Shown: positions 53,722 to 64,000 of the stretch, in pieces
How positions within the stretch are numbered: position 1 is the first letter of the stretch
Layout of the letters: every line of letters begins with the position of its first letter
From: Diplodia intermedia
Lineage: Eukaryota; Ascomycota; Dothideomycetes; Botryosphaeriales; Botryosphaeriaceae
DNA: 64,000 nt
Assembly: GCA_021495925.1 (NCBI GenBank)
Contig: JAKEKT010000022.1
Location: 124,001-188,000 of the forward strand
Direction: 5' to 3'
Position numbers and translations under genes: made by a program
Notes under the pieces: model-generated
Database searches by the model: none
Seen by the model: only the letters and a program-made list of their open reading frames with translations
Told to the model about the DNA's origin: nothing

Positions 53722-54633
53722 TGTTACTTTCAGAGGTTGTTGGAGGTCAATTGGGAATATCCTGGGAAGTGATGTGGTGGTGAGAGCGGGTGGTGGTCTG
53801 AAAGAGAAGCTAAAAAGAGCAGCTGTGGTGCCTGCCCGGGAATGACGATGACGTAACGGCGGGTAATGCGGGCCGATGTGTTGCTAGTGCAGGTGGACTC
53901 CCGTCTCGCCGCAGCCTCCCCGCGAACAACCATGTCGGGAAATCAGCTTGGGCTTGACGCGCCCACATTCCTCCGCCTGACTGTTCGCCGGGAGCCGCAA
54001 GGTCATGCGCCATCCAGCAACAACGCCTCCGCACGTGGTGTTGTCATTCACTAGACCGTTACCATACAGTGTTTCATTTCGCACTGCTGAGTAGTGCTCT
54101 GCGCCTCTCTTTTCGATCCGTTGCTTTACTCGGGTCATCTTAATACTGTCCAGCTAGACCTGACATGCCACGGGCTTCTGTGAAAACCTGGTTCACGTCC
54201 CTTGGGTGCTCTTACCTTTGGGCATCGACACTTCACCCCTGCGACAGCTTCTCCCTTGACGGCTTTCCATTTCACTGTTTTCGATATCCTCGTGCTGTCA
54301 CCGACAAAGTATTCGTAGTATCGGAGAGAAAGGACATACCCCTCCAGCGCGCAGCATGCGTGCAGGTCTTATCATCACCATCGGTGGCGTTATCTCGCCT
54401 AATCATCGACTGAGCCGAAGCCGCGCTGTTCGTTACACCACTCTCGACAGCTGACTACCCGAAAGCGCAGGATGCTTTGATAAGGCAAAACTCATCCGCG
54501 TATGATAGGTACGGTAAAATGCGACGCCTTGCCGTTCGATATGCCAGCTATACCCCGGCTGCGAGGATAACTGCTCGAGCCCACCCGGCACCATGAGCTC
54601 TTCCCCTCTTCCCCTCCATTCTCAACGGTCGCC
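53722..54633. other. Divergent promoter region
   Basis: About 0.9 kb between the small membrane protein gene and carboxypeptidase S. Short frames only; no element is recognised with confidence. Confidence 0.45.
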
Positions 54634-56480
54634 ATGGAAAAGATGGAAAAAGCCCCAGTGCCGGTGCATACCGGCAACAAGCCCAACAAGAAGCGGAACA
54701 TGGTCGTAGCTGCTTCTTTGCTCACTGGAGCTCTTTTGTTCAATCTTCCTGCTCTCGCTCGTCTTTCTCAGACCATAAGTGGGGGAGTCAGTCCTCACGT
54801 CGACAAGATCAATTACGACTCCTGGTGTTCGATTCCCGACCCGGTCGTGCCGGCTGATGATGGGTTGGATCACCCCTCCAAATTCCTTGAGGAGGACTAT
54901 ATCCTGAAGCAGGTGAAGCGCATGACTGCGGCAGTCAAGGTTCCTACTGAGAGCTTCGATGACAACGGCGATGTCGACGTGGATCCTCGCTGGGCTCCGT
55001 TTGAGGACCTCCACACGACGCTGAAGGAAATGTTTCCCTTAGTGTATGTTACTGCCTTCTTGACATGCTCGTGGTCGCCAAGCCTAACGTAATGCAGGCA
55101 TGAGAAGATGAATCTGACCACAGTCAACACATATGGCCTCATATACACGCTCCCGGGTACATCAGAGGAGCTGAAGCCAATTCTTCTTGCTGCACACCAA
55201 GACGTCGTTCCTGCTACTTCCGTCGAGAAATGGACACATCCTCCGTTCGAGGGGCACTATGATGGCAAGTGGCTGTGGGGTCGCGGGGCCGTCGACTGCA
55301 AGAACAACCTCATCGGCTTATACTCAGTCATGGAAGATCTGCTGGCGCAGGATTTCAAGCCGAAGCGGACTGTCATCTTTGCCTTCGGTTTTGATGAGGA
55401 AACGGGCGGAAAGCGCGGCGCGAAGACGCTCGGTGCGGAGCTTGAGAAGCAGTGGGGCCAAGACAACATCGCCATGATAGTCGACGAGGGCGGCATGGGC
55501 TTAGACATCCTCGGAGACTACGTCTACGCCATGCCAGGCGTCGCCGAAAAGGGCTACATTGACATCATTCTTACCATTGATGTCGATGGCGGTCACAGCT
55601 CGCGGCCACCACCTCACACCGGCATTGGTATCATGTCGGAGCTTCTCATCGAGCTAGAGGCCCATCCTTACACTCCTCGCCTGGCGCATGGCAACCCCTT
55701 CCGCAACCTGCTCGAATGCCAGGCCAAATATTCCCCTGACCAAGTCGAGCCGTGGCTGGCGCACTCCCTAGCTGAGAACGAGGACGAAGGAGTGTTGGGA
55801 GCACGTCTTGCGGAGAGTCGGGAGGAGCAACGCTTCATCCTCCAGACCTCGCAGGCAGCCGACGTCATTTGGGGTGGCAAGAAGGTCAACGCTCTGCCCG
55901 AGAGCGTGCACGCTGAAGTCAATTACCGTGTCTCCGCGCACGACGCTCCGCTCGAGAACATCAAAGAGAAAGCTGTTGGCCTCTTGCGGCCCATTGCACA
56001 AAAGCACGGCCTTGCTCTCAACATTTTCGGCACTGTCGAAGAGCCGGCTACTCAATCCATCGGGAAACTGACGTTCGATTTGGACCAACCTCTCGAGCCA
56101 GCGCCCATTACTTCGACGAGCCTAGATAATCCAGTCTGGAAGCTATTCAGTGGGACAATTCGACAGACATTTGAGAACATTCCGTCCCTTGAGGGCAAGA
56201 CTGTGGTACCAGTTGGCGACATGATGATGGTAAGCTTATCTGCTTTTGAAGGGGGGAAGCCTTGCGCAACGGTCAACTAACATTTCTGCTTCAGGGTAAC
56301 ACTGATACACAGCATTATTGGAACCTCACGAAGAACATTTACCGCTACGGCCCTGGCCGCGAGGGCACCAGAATCAATCCCCATACTGTTGACGAGCGCA
56401 TTGAAATGCTCTCGCATGTCGAGGCCATGGTCTTCTACTATGATCTCATCCGCAACTTTGATCAATCCAGCGACCTATGA
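54634..56480 (+). CDS. CPS1: Vacuolar carboxypeptidase S (M20 Gly-X carboxypeptidase)
   Basis: Three exons, 54634-55043, 55098-56229 and 56295-56480, giving 575 residues, as for yeast Cps1. The N-terminus has a basic cytosolic stretch (KPNKKRN) and one hydrophobic signal-anchor helix, fitting a type II membrane precursor sorted to the vacuole. Zinc ligands and catalytic residues of family M20 are visible: His in LLAAHQDVVP, Asp in WGRGAVDCKNN, the Glu pair in FDEETGG, Asp in IVDEGG, and the late His in GNTDTQHYW restored by the last intron. The dimerisation-domain segment has GGHSSRPPPHTGIG. It releases C-terminal residues from peptides ending Gly-X, serving nitrogen recycling. The first of two ATGs (MEKMEK) is used. 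Confidence 0.92.
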
Positions 56481-57538
56481 GCAGTGCGGGCTCCTGGTGA
56501 GAACATGGGCGCATAGGGGCTGGATTGGTATTGTGTATCGTCAGTGGAGGAGAATGAGCAAATTGCCAGGGGCGACTGCTGACGTTGACGACTTGGGCAT
56601 GGAAAATTAGGAAATGGAAACTCACTATCTGCAATAGCGTAGCACATTCAAATTGCCGTTGAACTTATCAATGAAGCCAGCTCATACTCTAATCACCCAC
56701 ATGTCGGGCCCTCATCGTCTCATATGCATGTACAATGATGTTGCAGTGGATGGCTCAAAGATCGATCCGAGCAAGGGAGAAGCGTGGCCTACGCATCTTC
56801 CACTGCCCCTGAAAGCAGGAAACGAAGGCTCAAGCAGCTGAATTTCAACAAGTAGAGGGATTATAAATTAGAAGAGAAGCACGACAAAGCCTGGTGATGT
56901 CGATCGATCATCCACACAAGCGCCCGAGAAGTTGTAGAAAATGCTCTTAGTGCATTTAAGCGAGGCAAATCACGGTTGCAGTGCTTCGACTAAACGTCGA
57001 TCTTGCGACTGTGAAGGAGCGACCTTTTTCGCTGTTGATTTCGTTGTCTCACACAGGGTGGGGAATCTGACTGTTGATCGTCATGGTCTCATCTCACGAC
57101 AGGCAGTCCCTGCATATTTCGGTGGTGGTGGTCTGGTCTTCGTCTCCACACCGCGCTTACTTGCCGAGCCGAGAGCGAAAAGAGTGGGAGGGGGCGCAAG
57201 GTGGCGCGCTCGAATCCGGGCCCCGAACGGTCGAGTTCGGAACAGGGTAACCAGAGCGGGGAACGTGGATATGAGATCTCTGCGGCTTTGATTGATGCAA
57301 CATCCTGCCGAATCGTTGATTGGTCTATCTCGCATGAGGAGTACGAGCGCGGGAGATGAGAATACGATCCGTCGTTCCAACGGCCAATCACAATCGCAGC
57401 GTACCTGAACAGAGTGCCTCTCGCAGAAGAAATTGTCCAGGTCGGATCACTGTTCCTTCGTGCTCGTACTTGCTACACCTAAACTACACTCAACGCGCTG
57501 CCGTTCTCTGCCCATATCGAGCTGGGACTCGACCGACC
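56481..57538. other. Intergenic region between convergent genes
   Basis: About 1.06 kb between the 3' ends of carboxypeptidase S and the G-patch gene. Frames such as 57089-57391 (minus) have no motif. A stretch near 57208 (CTCGAATCCGGGCC) is weakly B-box-like, but no tRNA cloverleaf can be built around it. Confidence 0.45.
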
Positions 57539-59748
57539 TCACTCATCCTCGTCATCGCTTCCAAAGATGGCTTTGAAGACAGCATCGCCAGCCTTCTCCG
57601 ACTCCAGTGCATCGTTCCGCTCCACATCCACCGGAGCATGCACAGGCGCCGCAGTGGGCTGCGCGCCCTCTGCACGGGCACCGTCCGACGGCGCCGAATA
57701 CGGTTGTCTCAAAGCGTTCTCGCGCATCATCTCTTGTATTGCCGACTGAGACACGACCGTGAGATCCCGGTTGGGAGCCGCCGTCGACGCCGCATCCCCA
57801 GGTGCATTGTTTGGATCCGGCTGGACGTTCTCTGGCGGCTTCACGTTGAAGCGCTTGCACACAAGGCGAGTCGGGTAGAACTGTAGGATCTGCCGAGTCA
57901 TCGGCCCATACATGCCTAGCTTCGCTGCCTCTTCGGCGGGGTCGGCTGGCTTTGGGGCCGGCTTGCTTAGTGGCGTGTCCGGTATGCTTTCCCCGGAACT
58001 TGATGCAGGCGGTTTCGACGCCGATGTGAAGCGCGACGCCATCATGCCACTAATTGGCCGGAATACTCGTGCAGCATGGGCAAACTCGTGCAGCTCCCGG
58101 GCCCAATCGTCCGTGGACACTCCTGGAGCTCGCTCTGGTAGGCTATCCCGCAGTTCTGCCCGCAGCTCTAGAAAGCCACGATATCTGGCTCTCTTCTTTT
58201 CGTCCTCGGAGTACGGCATCCATCCTCCTATTCCTCGGCTCAACGCTCCCTCCGCCGTCTCTTTGTCGAGTGGCGGCACGAGGCTCCATAGTTGCTTCTG
58301 GCGATCAGCTTCAGTCTTGCGGAAGCCTTCTGGAGCTGCTTCGCCACGGGCCTCGGGTAGGTTCGCTTTGCCCGTGGACGCAGCTAATCGGTCACGCGTT
58401 GCTGGGTTTAGGTAGTCGAACACGGATTTCCCCGGCAAAGCTGATTCTCCCAGTAAAGCTGCGCGGGCCTTTGCATCTAGGGTAGACGACTTGGCAGCAT
58501 CCGCAACGGACAGATGGCCCTCTGATGGCTTGGAACCACCTTCCACTTTGTTTGAACTGGACCAGCCCTCCGGAATTGTCGGAGGGGCATATCTTGCCCC
58601 GTCAGACAACGTCAGGGCCTGTGTGGCAAGGATGAAACCCTCAAGAGGCAATCTGCCGTCATGGCATTTACGGAAGCCCTCTGCCTTCTTGCCCATGGCT
58701 TTCTTGGAGATGAAGACTGGCTTGGCGCTGACCAGAGGATTAGCAGAACTGCTAGCTGGCTTGAGGGTGTCTTTCTTCTTTTTGAGCTTTTTGTCACCCC
58801 CAATGGTGCGGTTGTAGGATATTTTCGGTCCTATTTCATAGGGGTCTTCCTCGCCGGAGCCATCGTCATTCAGAACGCCGACACCGAAACCGCCTCGTTT
58901 GGCTGGCTTCTTGACATTGGGTTTCCGTGATGCGCCCAACGGGCCGGAGTCATGTTCGTCATCGCTGTTTCCATCGCCGTTAGGGTTGTTGGGCGATTTC
59001 GACTCTCCTGAAAGGCGTGCCTCCCCTTCGTATCCGAGACCCTTGTGGTCGTTTTTCCGTACGAAGGTGATCATCCGGGAGTTCTCCGGCGCAAAGAGGT
59101 GCATCTGCTGGTTGGCTTCGCCCTCATCATCTGGGTCTAGACGGGCCCTGCGTCGAATCTTTGGACCCACGCCTTGGCCAGGTTTCCAGCCCATCTTCTG
59201 CAGCAACTTTGAGCCAATTGTCTCGCCGGCAGTCTTGACCATGTCCATGAGAGCATCTCGGCGGACCATATCGTCGCCGGTCGACCCCAGTGCGGAAAAG
59301 GCGCCACTGGTCTGCAGCTTCTGCGCCTCCGCCTGGTCCGCCAGGTCTTCCTCATCCATGAAATCTTCAGCGCGCTTCTGCTGGGCATTTTTCTGGTCCT
59401 TGTGACGGCTGGACCGCGACGACACAAACGTCGCGGGTGACCATCCTTCCTTGGAGCCTACCGTGTTGAAGTACCTTAGCTAGACATACAACCATTGCTC
59501 TATCACGGTGGAATGAGGCGCGCGCCACAGAAGGCTTACCCTGCAGAGAAGCCGCCCGTGAAAGCGCCGTGGAAGCGTTTGCGACCGCGCTCGTCTGTAG
59601 CTTCCTGCTTCCAGAGCGGAACGTAGGAACCGTCGTCGCGGGTGTTTTCGTCGAGAGGCGGCAGCGGGGTGCCCACGACGGCGTAGGGCGACTCGTGTTG
59701 CTGCAGGTCGGCCTCGAAGGCGGCGCGCGAACGCTTGCTGTGCGCCAT
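57539..59748 (-). CDS. G-patch domain protein, GPATCH1/TGH type
   Basis: Two exons on the minus strand, 59748-59540 and 59474-57539, giving 714 residues. The join yields [20 protein letters not shown] and GWSPATF, the signature of the DUF1604 N-terminal region of GPATCH1/TOUGH proteins. The G-patch follows at about residues 145-190 (GETIGSKLLQKMGWKPGQGVG then GPKIRRR, with GLGYEG downstream). Later conserved blocks are CHDGRLPLEGF, PPTIPEGW, KSVFDYL and RYRGFLE. The C-terminal TRQILQFYPTRLVCKRFNVKPP is the SWAP-like end of the family. G-patch proteins activate DEAH helicases; GPATCH1 associates with late spliceosomes, so a nuclear splicing role is likely. The intron acceptor is CTAAG, less usual than CAG/TAG. 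Confidence 0.9.
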
Positions 59749-60522
59749 TTCCGGACGGGAGGGCGGGCGCTGCAGGGGGATTTAGAGGCAGGCACGGGCA
59801 GGAACAGAGAGTCGGCTGAGGCGTGCGCGTCGGGTGCTTTGTGCTGACGGCCAGGCACGGCTGCGAGCTGTCGAAGAGATGGAGCTGTTTGGGCGTGCGC
59901 CGGGCGGGCCCTCGGCGCCGATCTTGCGCGGTTCAGGCGTGGGCGACCGGTCGATGACATCGCGCTGGCCAGCTCGTTTCCGCCGCCAAGTGCCAGCGAA
60001 ACAGGGACCCTGGGTGTTCGTAGGTGCAGCCTCCAGTGCAGCCCAAGTCGCTGGCCTCTCCCTCCTTTACCACCCTCCATCGCGCGTCGAGCCGCTCCGT
60101 CGCCTGCCCAACCGTCGCAGCACCCGCGCACCCCTCTGAGCAGCCTGCCAATTGCGACCGACCACCTGCGGATCAGCCACGCGCTGCCGCATGACTTCCC
60201 ACGGCGCTGGGCAGCTCGGGCACTCCACAGACTACGAGTGCTAATCTCCAGCAAACAAACGCGCCCTCAGCTCCCCGCCCGGCTCCTGCTGCGACGCTCG
60301 CCTCCTGCCCACCACCTCCCAATCCGTGTAGGCCGGCGCCCATACCAACACGTCCGAAGGCGCCGACCAGCCCTTGCGGCATCCACCTCTGTTGCGCTAC
60401 GACGGTCGCGCGCCTAATCCATCCACCTTGCGGCACCACTGACCGCCCGAGTCCACGCAACTCCAGCCCCAGCCGTCTGTCACCCTCCTCGGCTCTATCC
60501 GCTCCCTGCGGCCTCCGATACA
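59749..60522. other. Divergent promoter between G-patch gene and KIN1
   Basis: About 0.77 kb, very GC- and C-rich near the kinase start. Overlapping frames on both strands are motif-free. No clear element is seen. Confidence 0.45.
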
Positions 60523-63500
60523 ATGTCTGCACCAGCCTCAGCGTCGCCTGCCGTGGTTCACAACCCAGCGGGCGGCCGTCCGCCGCATCGCGCCCAGTCC
60601 ACTTCCGTCCGCTCGACCGCCCAAGCCCCACCAGCCTCCCCTCACCGCTCGCTCTCGCAGTCCCAGGGCCACAACCGCTCCAGCTCCAGCCAGCAGGCCC
60701 ATCTTCAGGCTGTAGCGAAGCGAGACCACGAGGCTTCGAATGTTGCCCGCCCGGCCTCCTCTCGCCGAAGCGAGTCTCGGGACCGGGCGTCCCAAACCGG
60801 TCAGCGCAGCTCCTCGCGCACTCGGCACGCCCGCTACACCTCTGACGCGTCGGCCACCGGCGCTGCCACCAATGGCGCTGCTGCTGAGGCCAGCCACCGG
60901 CCGGCGCCGGCTGCGAATAATACCTCTGGCAGGAGAAGAACTACAATCTCTGCTCAGACGGGGACATGGGCGCTTGGGAAGACTGTCGGCGCCGGCAGCA
61001 TGGGCAAGGTTAAGCTAGCTAGAAACACTGAGACGGGCGAGCAGGTAAGACGACAACGCTTATTTTGGGTGGTGGCCACCAATCTGACCCCGCGTCTCAG
61101 GTTGCCGTCAAGATAGTGCCCAGACAGTCAACCGACGAGCACCGCAACCAAGCTGATCGTGAGAGAGCGGACCACTCCAAGGAAGTACGCACCGCCAGAG
61201 AAGCGGCTATCATGACCCTCGTCAACCATCCCTACATCTGTGGGATGCGCGATGTGGTCAGGACTCACTACCACTGGTACATGCTCTGCGAATATGTCAA
61301 TGGTGGCCAGATGCTGGATTACATCATCTCTCATGGGCGGCTGAAGGAGAAGCAAGCGCGCAAATTCGCCCGCCAAATCGCTAGCGCGCTCGACTACTGC
61401 CACCGCAACAGCATCGTCCACAGAGATCTTAAGATCGAGAACATCCTCATCAGCAAGACTGGCGATATTAAGATCATCGACTTCGGCTTGAGCAACCTCT
61501 TCTCTCCGCGCAGTCAGCTCAAGACTTTTTGCGGCAGTCTCTACTTCGCGGCTCCAGAGCTGTTGCAGGCGAAGCAATACACTGGACCAGAGGTTGACGT
61601 CTGGAGTTTTGGTATAGTCCTCTACGTTTTGGTTTGTGGAAAAGTGCCGTTCGATGATCAGAGCATGCCACAGCTGCATGCAAAGATCAAGAAGGGCCAT
61701 GTGGAGTATCCGCCATGGCTCACTGCTGGTTCGTCCCGTTCCCTCTGCATACACCGAATCCAGATACTAACGTTATGTGTAGAGTGTAAAAACCTAATTT
61801 CCCGTATGCTCGTCACCGACCCCAAGCAGCGCGCCACTCTCGGCGAGATTGTGACCCATCCCTGGATCACTAAGGGCTTCAATTCACCTCCGGAGAACTT
61901 CCTGCCCCCCAGAGAGCCGCTTCAGCTTCCTCTTGACCCCGATGTTATCGAGAAGATGACCGGGTTTGATTTCGGCACACCGGAGTATATTACCTCGCAG
62001 CTCACCAACATCATCCAGTCAGAGGAATACCAGAACGCCTGCCGTCTGGCTGCGCAGCGGTCACAGGATAAGACGCCGGAGACCGAACGGAAACGTGGGG
62101 TATTCGACTTCTACAAGCGGCGCAATTCCATGAGCCGGGATACCTTGACCAACCCATCTTCCGAAGCATTGACAGTGGGTACGGATCCTGTCAACGCCTT
62201 CAGCCCCCTGATTTCCGTGTATTTCCTTGTGAAAGAAAAGCACGAGAGGGAGCGGAAAGAGGAAAACCCCGGAGGTCTCAGCATGCCTAAAGTCCCAGGA
62301 GAGAAGCCATTCAAGATGCCCGAGCTGGCTGCTCCGGAAGCAGCTTACACCAATGCAAGCTCGTACGAGTACGCTGGGGAGAAGCCGACTGGCGGGCGCT
62401 CCAGGCCTAGGGCGAGGACGCATGGAGAAGATGAGGTAACTGAAGGGCTGCAAAAGGTCAACCTTCAAGTGCCTTCTCCATCATCCGGCGCCGCCTCCCC
62501 CAGTATGCTTTCGCCCCCCCACGAGCCTGCACCAGTCAAAAAGGAAAGCACTGCTGCAGGCATTCTCCGTCGGTTCAGCACAAGAAGACGCCATGACCAT
62601 GACCGTGACAAGTCGAACCCGCCTCCGATACCCCCTGCTATCAACGAACCATCGGGCTCCACTGGCAGCTCTATGCTGAGAAGCTTCAGTGTACGCAGAA
62701 CGAGGGACAGGAGTGCTGATGCTCCGCAAGCAACCCGAAAGCCTGAAGCTACGCCGGAGCAACCTGAATTGCTGGCCCCGCCAGCCTCAGGCGTAACCCA
62801 GACGTCGAAGCTGAAGGGACTCGGAAGGTCAGCAAGCGTCAACTCAGCAGAGTTCCGCAGGCGGATGTTGAACAGGCGCGCCGCTGCATCTGAAGGGAAC
62901 CAGGATCCGCCGCCAACGAGTGGATCAGACAAGTCTAGCGTGAGCGGACAGAGAGCCCATGCAGTGCCAGACACAGCCTCCGAAGAAGTTGCACTGGGCG
63001 GCCAGTCTCACCCGACTTCCCGTGCCAAGTCGCTTGGTCATGCACGCAGGGAGAGCATCCAGGCCCGCCGTGCCCGTCGCGAACAGACTAGAGAAGGCAA
63101 TGTGCCCGAGGAAACAGAGCGCGAAGTAGCCGAAGCCGCCCATGATTCTTCCGGAGAGAACCGAAGCCCGGAAACAATCAAGCCAGTATACTTGAAGGGC
63201 TTGTTCAGTGTCTCGACGACGAGCAGCAAGCCGCTCCAGTTTATCAGGGCTGATATCATCCGCGTGCTGAAGCAGCTCGGAGTGCAGTACTGGGAGAGCC
63301 GCAGCGGCTTCAGTTGCAAGCATAGCCCGAGCATCGACGTTGACAACGCAGAGACCAATGCCGCTCCCACGAGCCCCAACCAGGCATCAAACAGCGCGCT
63401 CGGGCACAGGCGGAAGATCAGCTTCGGATTGAGGGGTTCTGAGCAACGCGAGCGCGACGAGTTCCATGAAGCTCATAGGTCCCCGACGACGCCGAAGTCG

Positions 63501-63782
63501 GGACGACTGCCACGCAGGCCCGACCACAGTTACACCAGTGCGGAGGATTCAGAGGAGAGCGACGTGGCAGAGAATGAGGGCATGCCCCGCGCACGTGCAG
63601 CTGGCGAGACGACAACTCACGTGCAAAACGACATGGGTGGAAGCATGGCACTGAAATTCGAGATTTCGATTGTCAAGGTGCCGCTGCTGTCGCTTCATGG
63701 CATCCAGTTCAAGAAGGTCGATGGCGGCACGTGGCAGTACAAGAGTCTGGCGCAGAAGATTCTGAACGAGCTGAAGCTCTGA
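60523..63782 (+). CDS. KIN1: KIN1/KIN2-type serine/threonine kinase (PAR-1/MARK relative)
   Basis: Three exons, 60523-61044, 61101-61728 and 61783-63782, giving 1049 residues. A Ser/Ala-rich N-terminus precedes the kinase domain (about residues 147-437): Gly loop VGAGSMGKV, VAVKIV Lys after the first intron, HRDLKIEN (Asp283), DFGLSN, T-loop with CGSLYFAAPELL, and HPWITKGF at its end. A long Ser/Pro/Arg linker follows. The C-terminal KA1 domain (last 50 residues: LKFEISIVKVPLLSLHG, then QYKSLAQKILNELKL) binds acidic phospholipids. Kin1/Kin2 regulate exocytosis, polarity and septum-related events at the plasma membrane and growth tip. The second intron (54 nt, donor GTTCGT, branch ACTAAC) is a multiple of three with no stop, so its retention would insert 18 residues after PPWLTA. 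Confidence 0.94.
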
Positions 63783-64000
63783 GCAGCACACTCGCGGCTC
63801 TGGGAGGATGGTTCCTTTTTCTGCGGTTGGATCAGACCAAGCAAGGCAATCTCTCTCCGATTTCCCCTTTCCCCTTCTTGAGTCTTCGGCAGTCCTATAT
63901 AAAGTTGGCTGTGCGCAGAGGTTTAATGGCGGGGACGTCTGTACTCTCGTTCCCACGGTTGCGGGTTTTGTTATACTTCTTTTGGTATGGATTAAAACGA

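Noticed and set aside
54826..54840. tRNA B-box-like sequence GTTCGATTCCCGAC
   Set aside because: Lies inside the carboxypeptidase S coding exon, and no A box or cloverleaf can be formed.

Overview
The window is nuclear DNA of a filamentous ascomycete (Pezizomycotina). Genes are interrupted by short introns (about 50-120 nt) with GTAAGT-like donors, RCTAAC/RCTGAC branch sites and YAG acceptors. Two families typical of these fungi are present: a HET-domain protein and a NACHT-ankyrin STAND protein. A Dothideomycete is a plausible guess from the look of several proteins, but this is inference. No transposon, rRNA, tRNA, snRNA or CRISPR structure was recognised. All exon joins below were worked out by hand from splice signals, reading phase and remembered family motifs.

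Layout, left to right. 3-677: 3' end of a LYC1-like acetyltransferase. 2559-4498: MFS sugar transporter with seven exons. 5963-6782: secreted, probably GPI-anchored Cu-only superoxide dismutase. 7926-13343 (minus): 1805-aa NACHT-ankyrin protein with a very long low-complexity N-terminus. 14070-20381: an aromatic catabolism block made of homogentisate dioxygenase (hmgA, minus), fumarylacetoacetase (fahA, plus, divergent from hmgA) and a CYP504-type P450 (phenylacetate hydroxylase-like). 20728-21075: possible relic of a membrane-protein gene. 21809-24309: THO subunit TEX1 and a FAM192A/Fyv6 protein, both minus. 24782-25923: aldo-keto reductase. 26184-26694: frameshifted GST-like pseudogene (minus). 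27231-29684: fungal tRNA ligase TRL1. 30504-34149: 1193-aa HET-domain protein. 35852-37150: GCN4/CpcA-type bZIP with two consensus binding sites of its own family upstream. 38438-39988: auxin-efflux-carrier-like transporter. 41826-43164 (minus): secreted ferritin-like (Rds1-type) protein. 44398-48690 (minus): SSD1. 50636-52402: GLE1. 52972-53721 (minus): small membrane protein with a 6-nt first exon. 54634-56480: vacuolar carboxypeptidase S. 57539-59748 (minus): GPATCH1-type G-patch protein. 60523-63782: KIN1/KIN2 kinase with a C-terminal KA1 domain.

How the genes work together. The clearest functional group is hmgA-fahA-CYP504. CYP504A-type enzymes feed phenylacetate towards homogentisate, hmgA opens the homogentisate ring and fahA does the last hydrolysis to fumarate and acetoacetate. 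Maleylacetoacetate isomerase, HPPD and the second P450 (phacB type) are not in the window. A looser theme is RNA metabolism (TEX1, Fyv6-like, TRL1, SSD1, GLE1, GPATCH1), probably chance. The NACHT-ankyrin and HET genes are of the kinds used in fungal non-self recognition. They sit about 17 kb apart and each carries internal repeats.

No feature is demonstrably a new system. The strongest candidates for follow-up are the NACHT-ankyrin protein with an 850-residue N-terminus that matches no effector domain I know, the linkage of a CYP504 gene to hmgA/fahA, and the start region of the cpcA-like gene (in-frame stop, 8-nt exon, upstream ATGs, CpcA-type sites).
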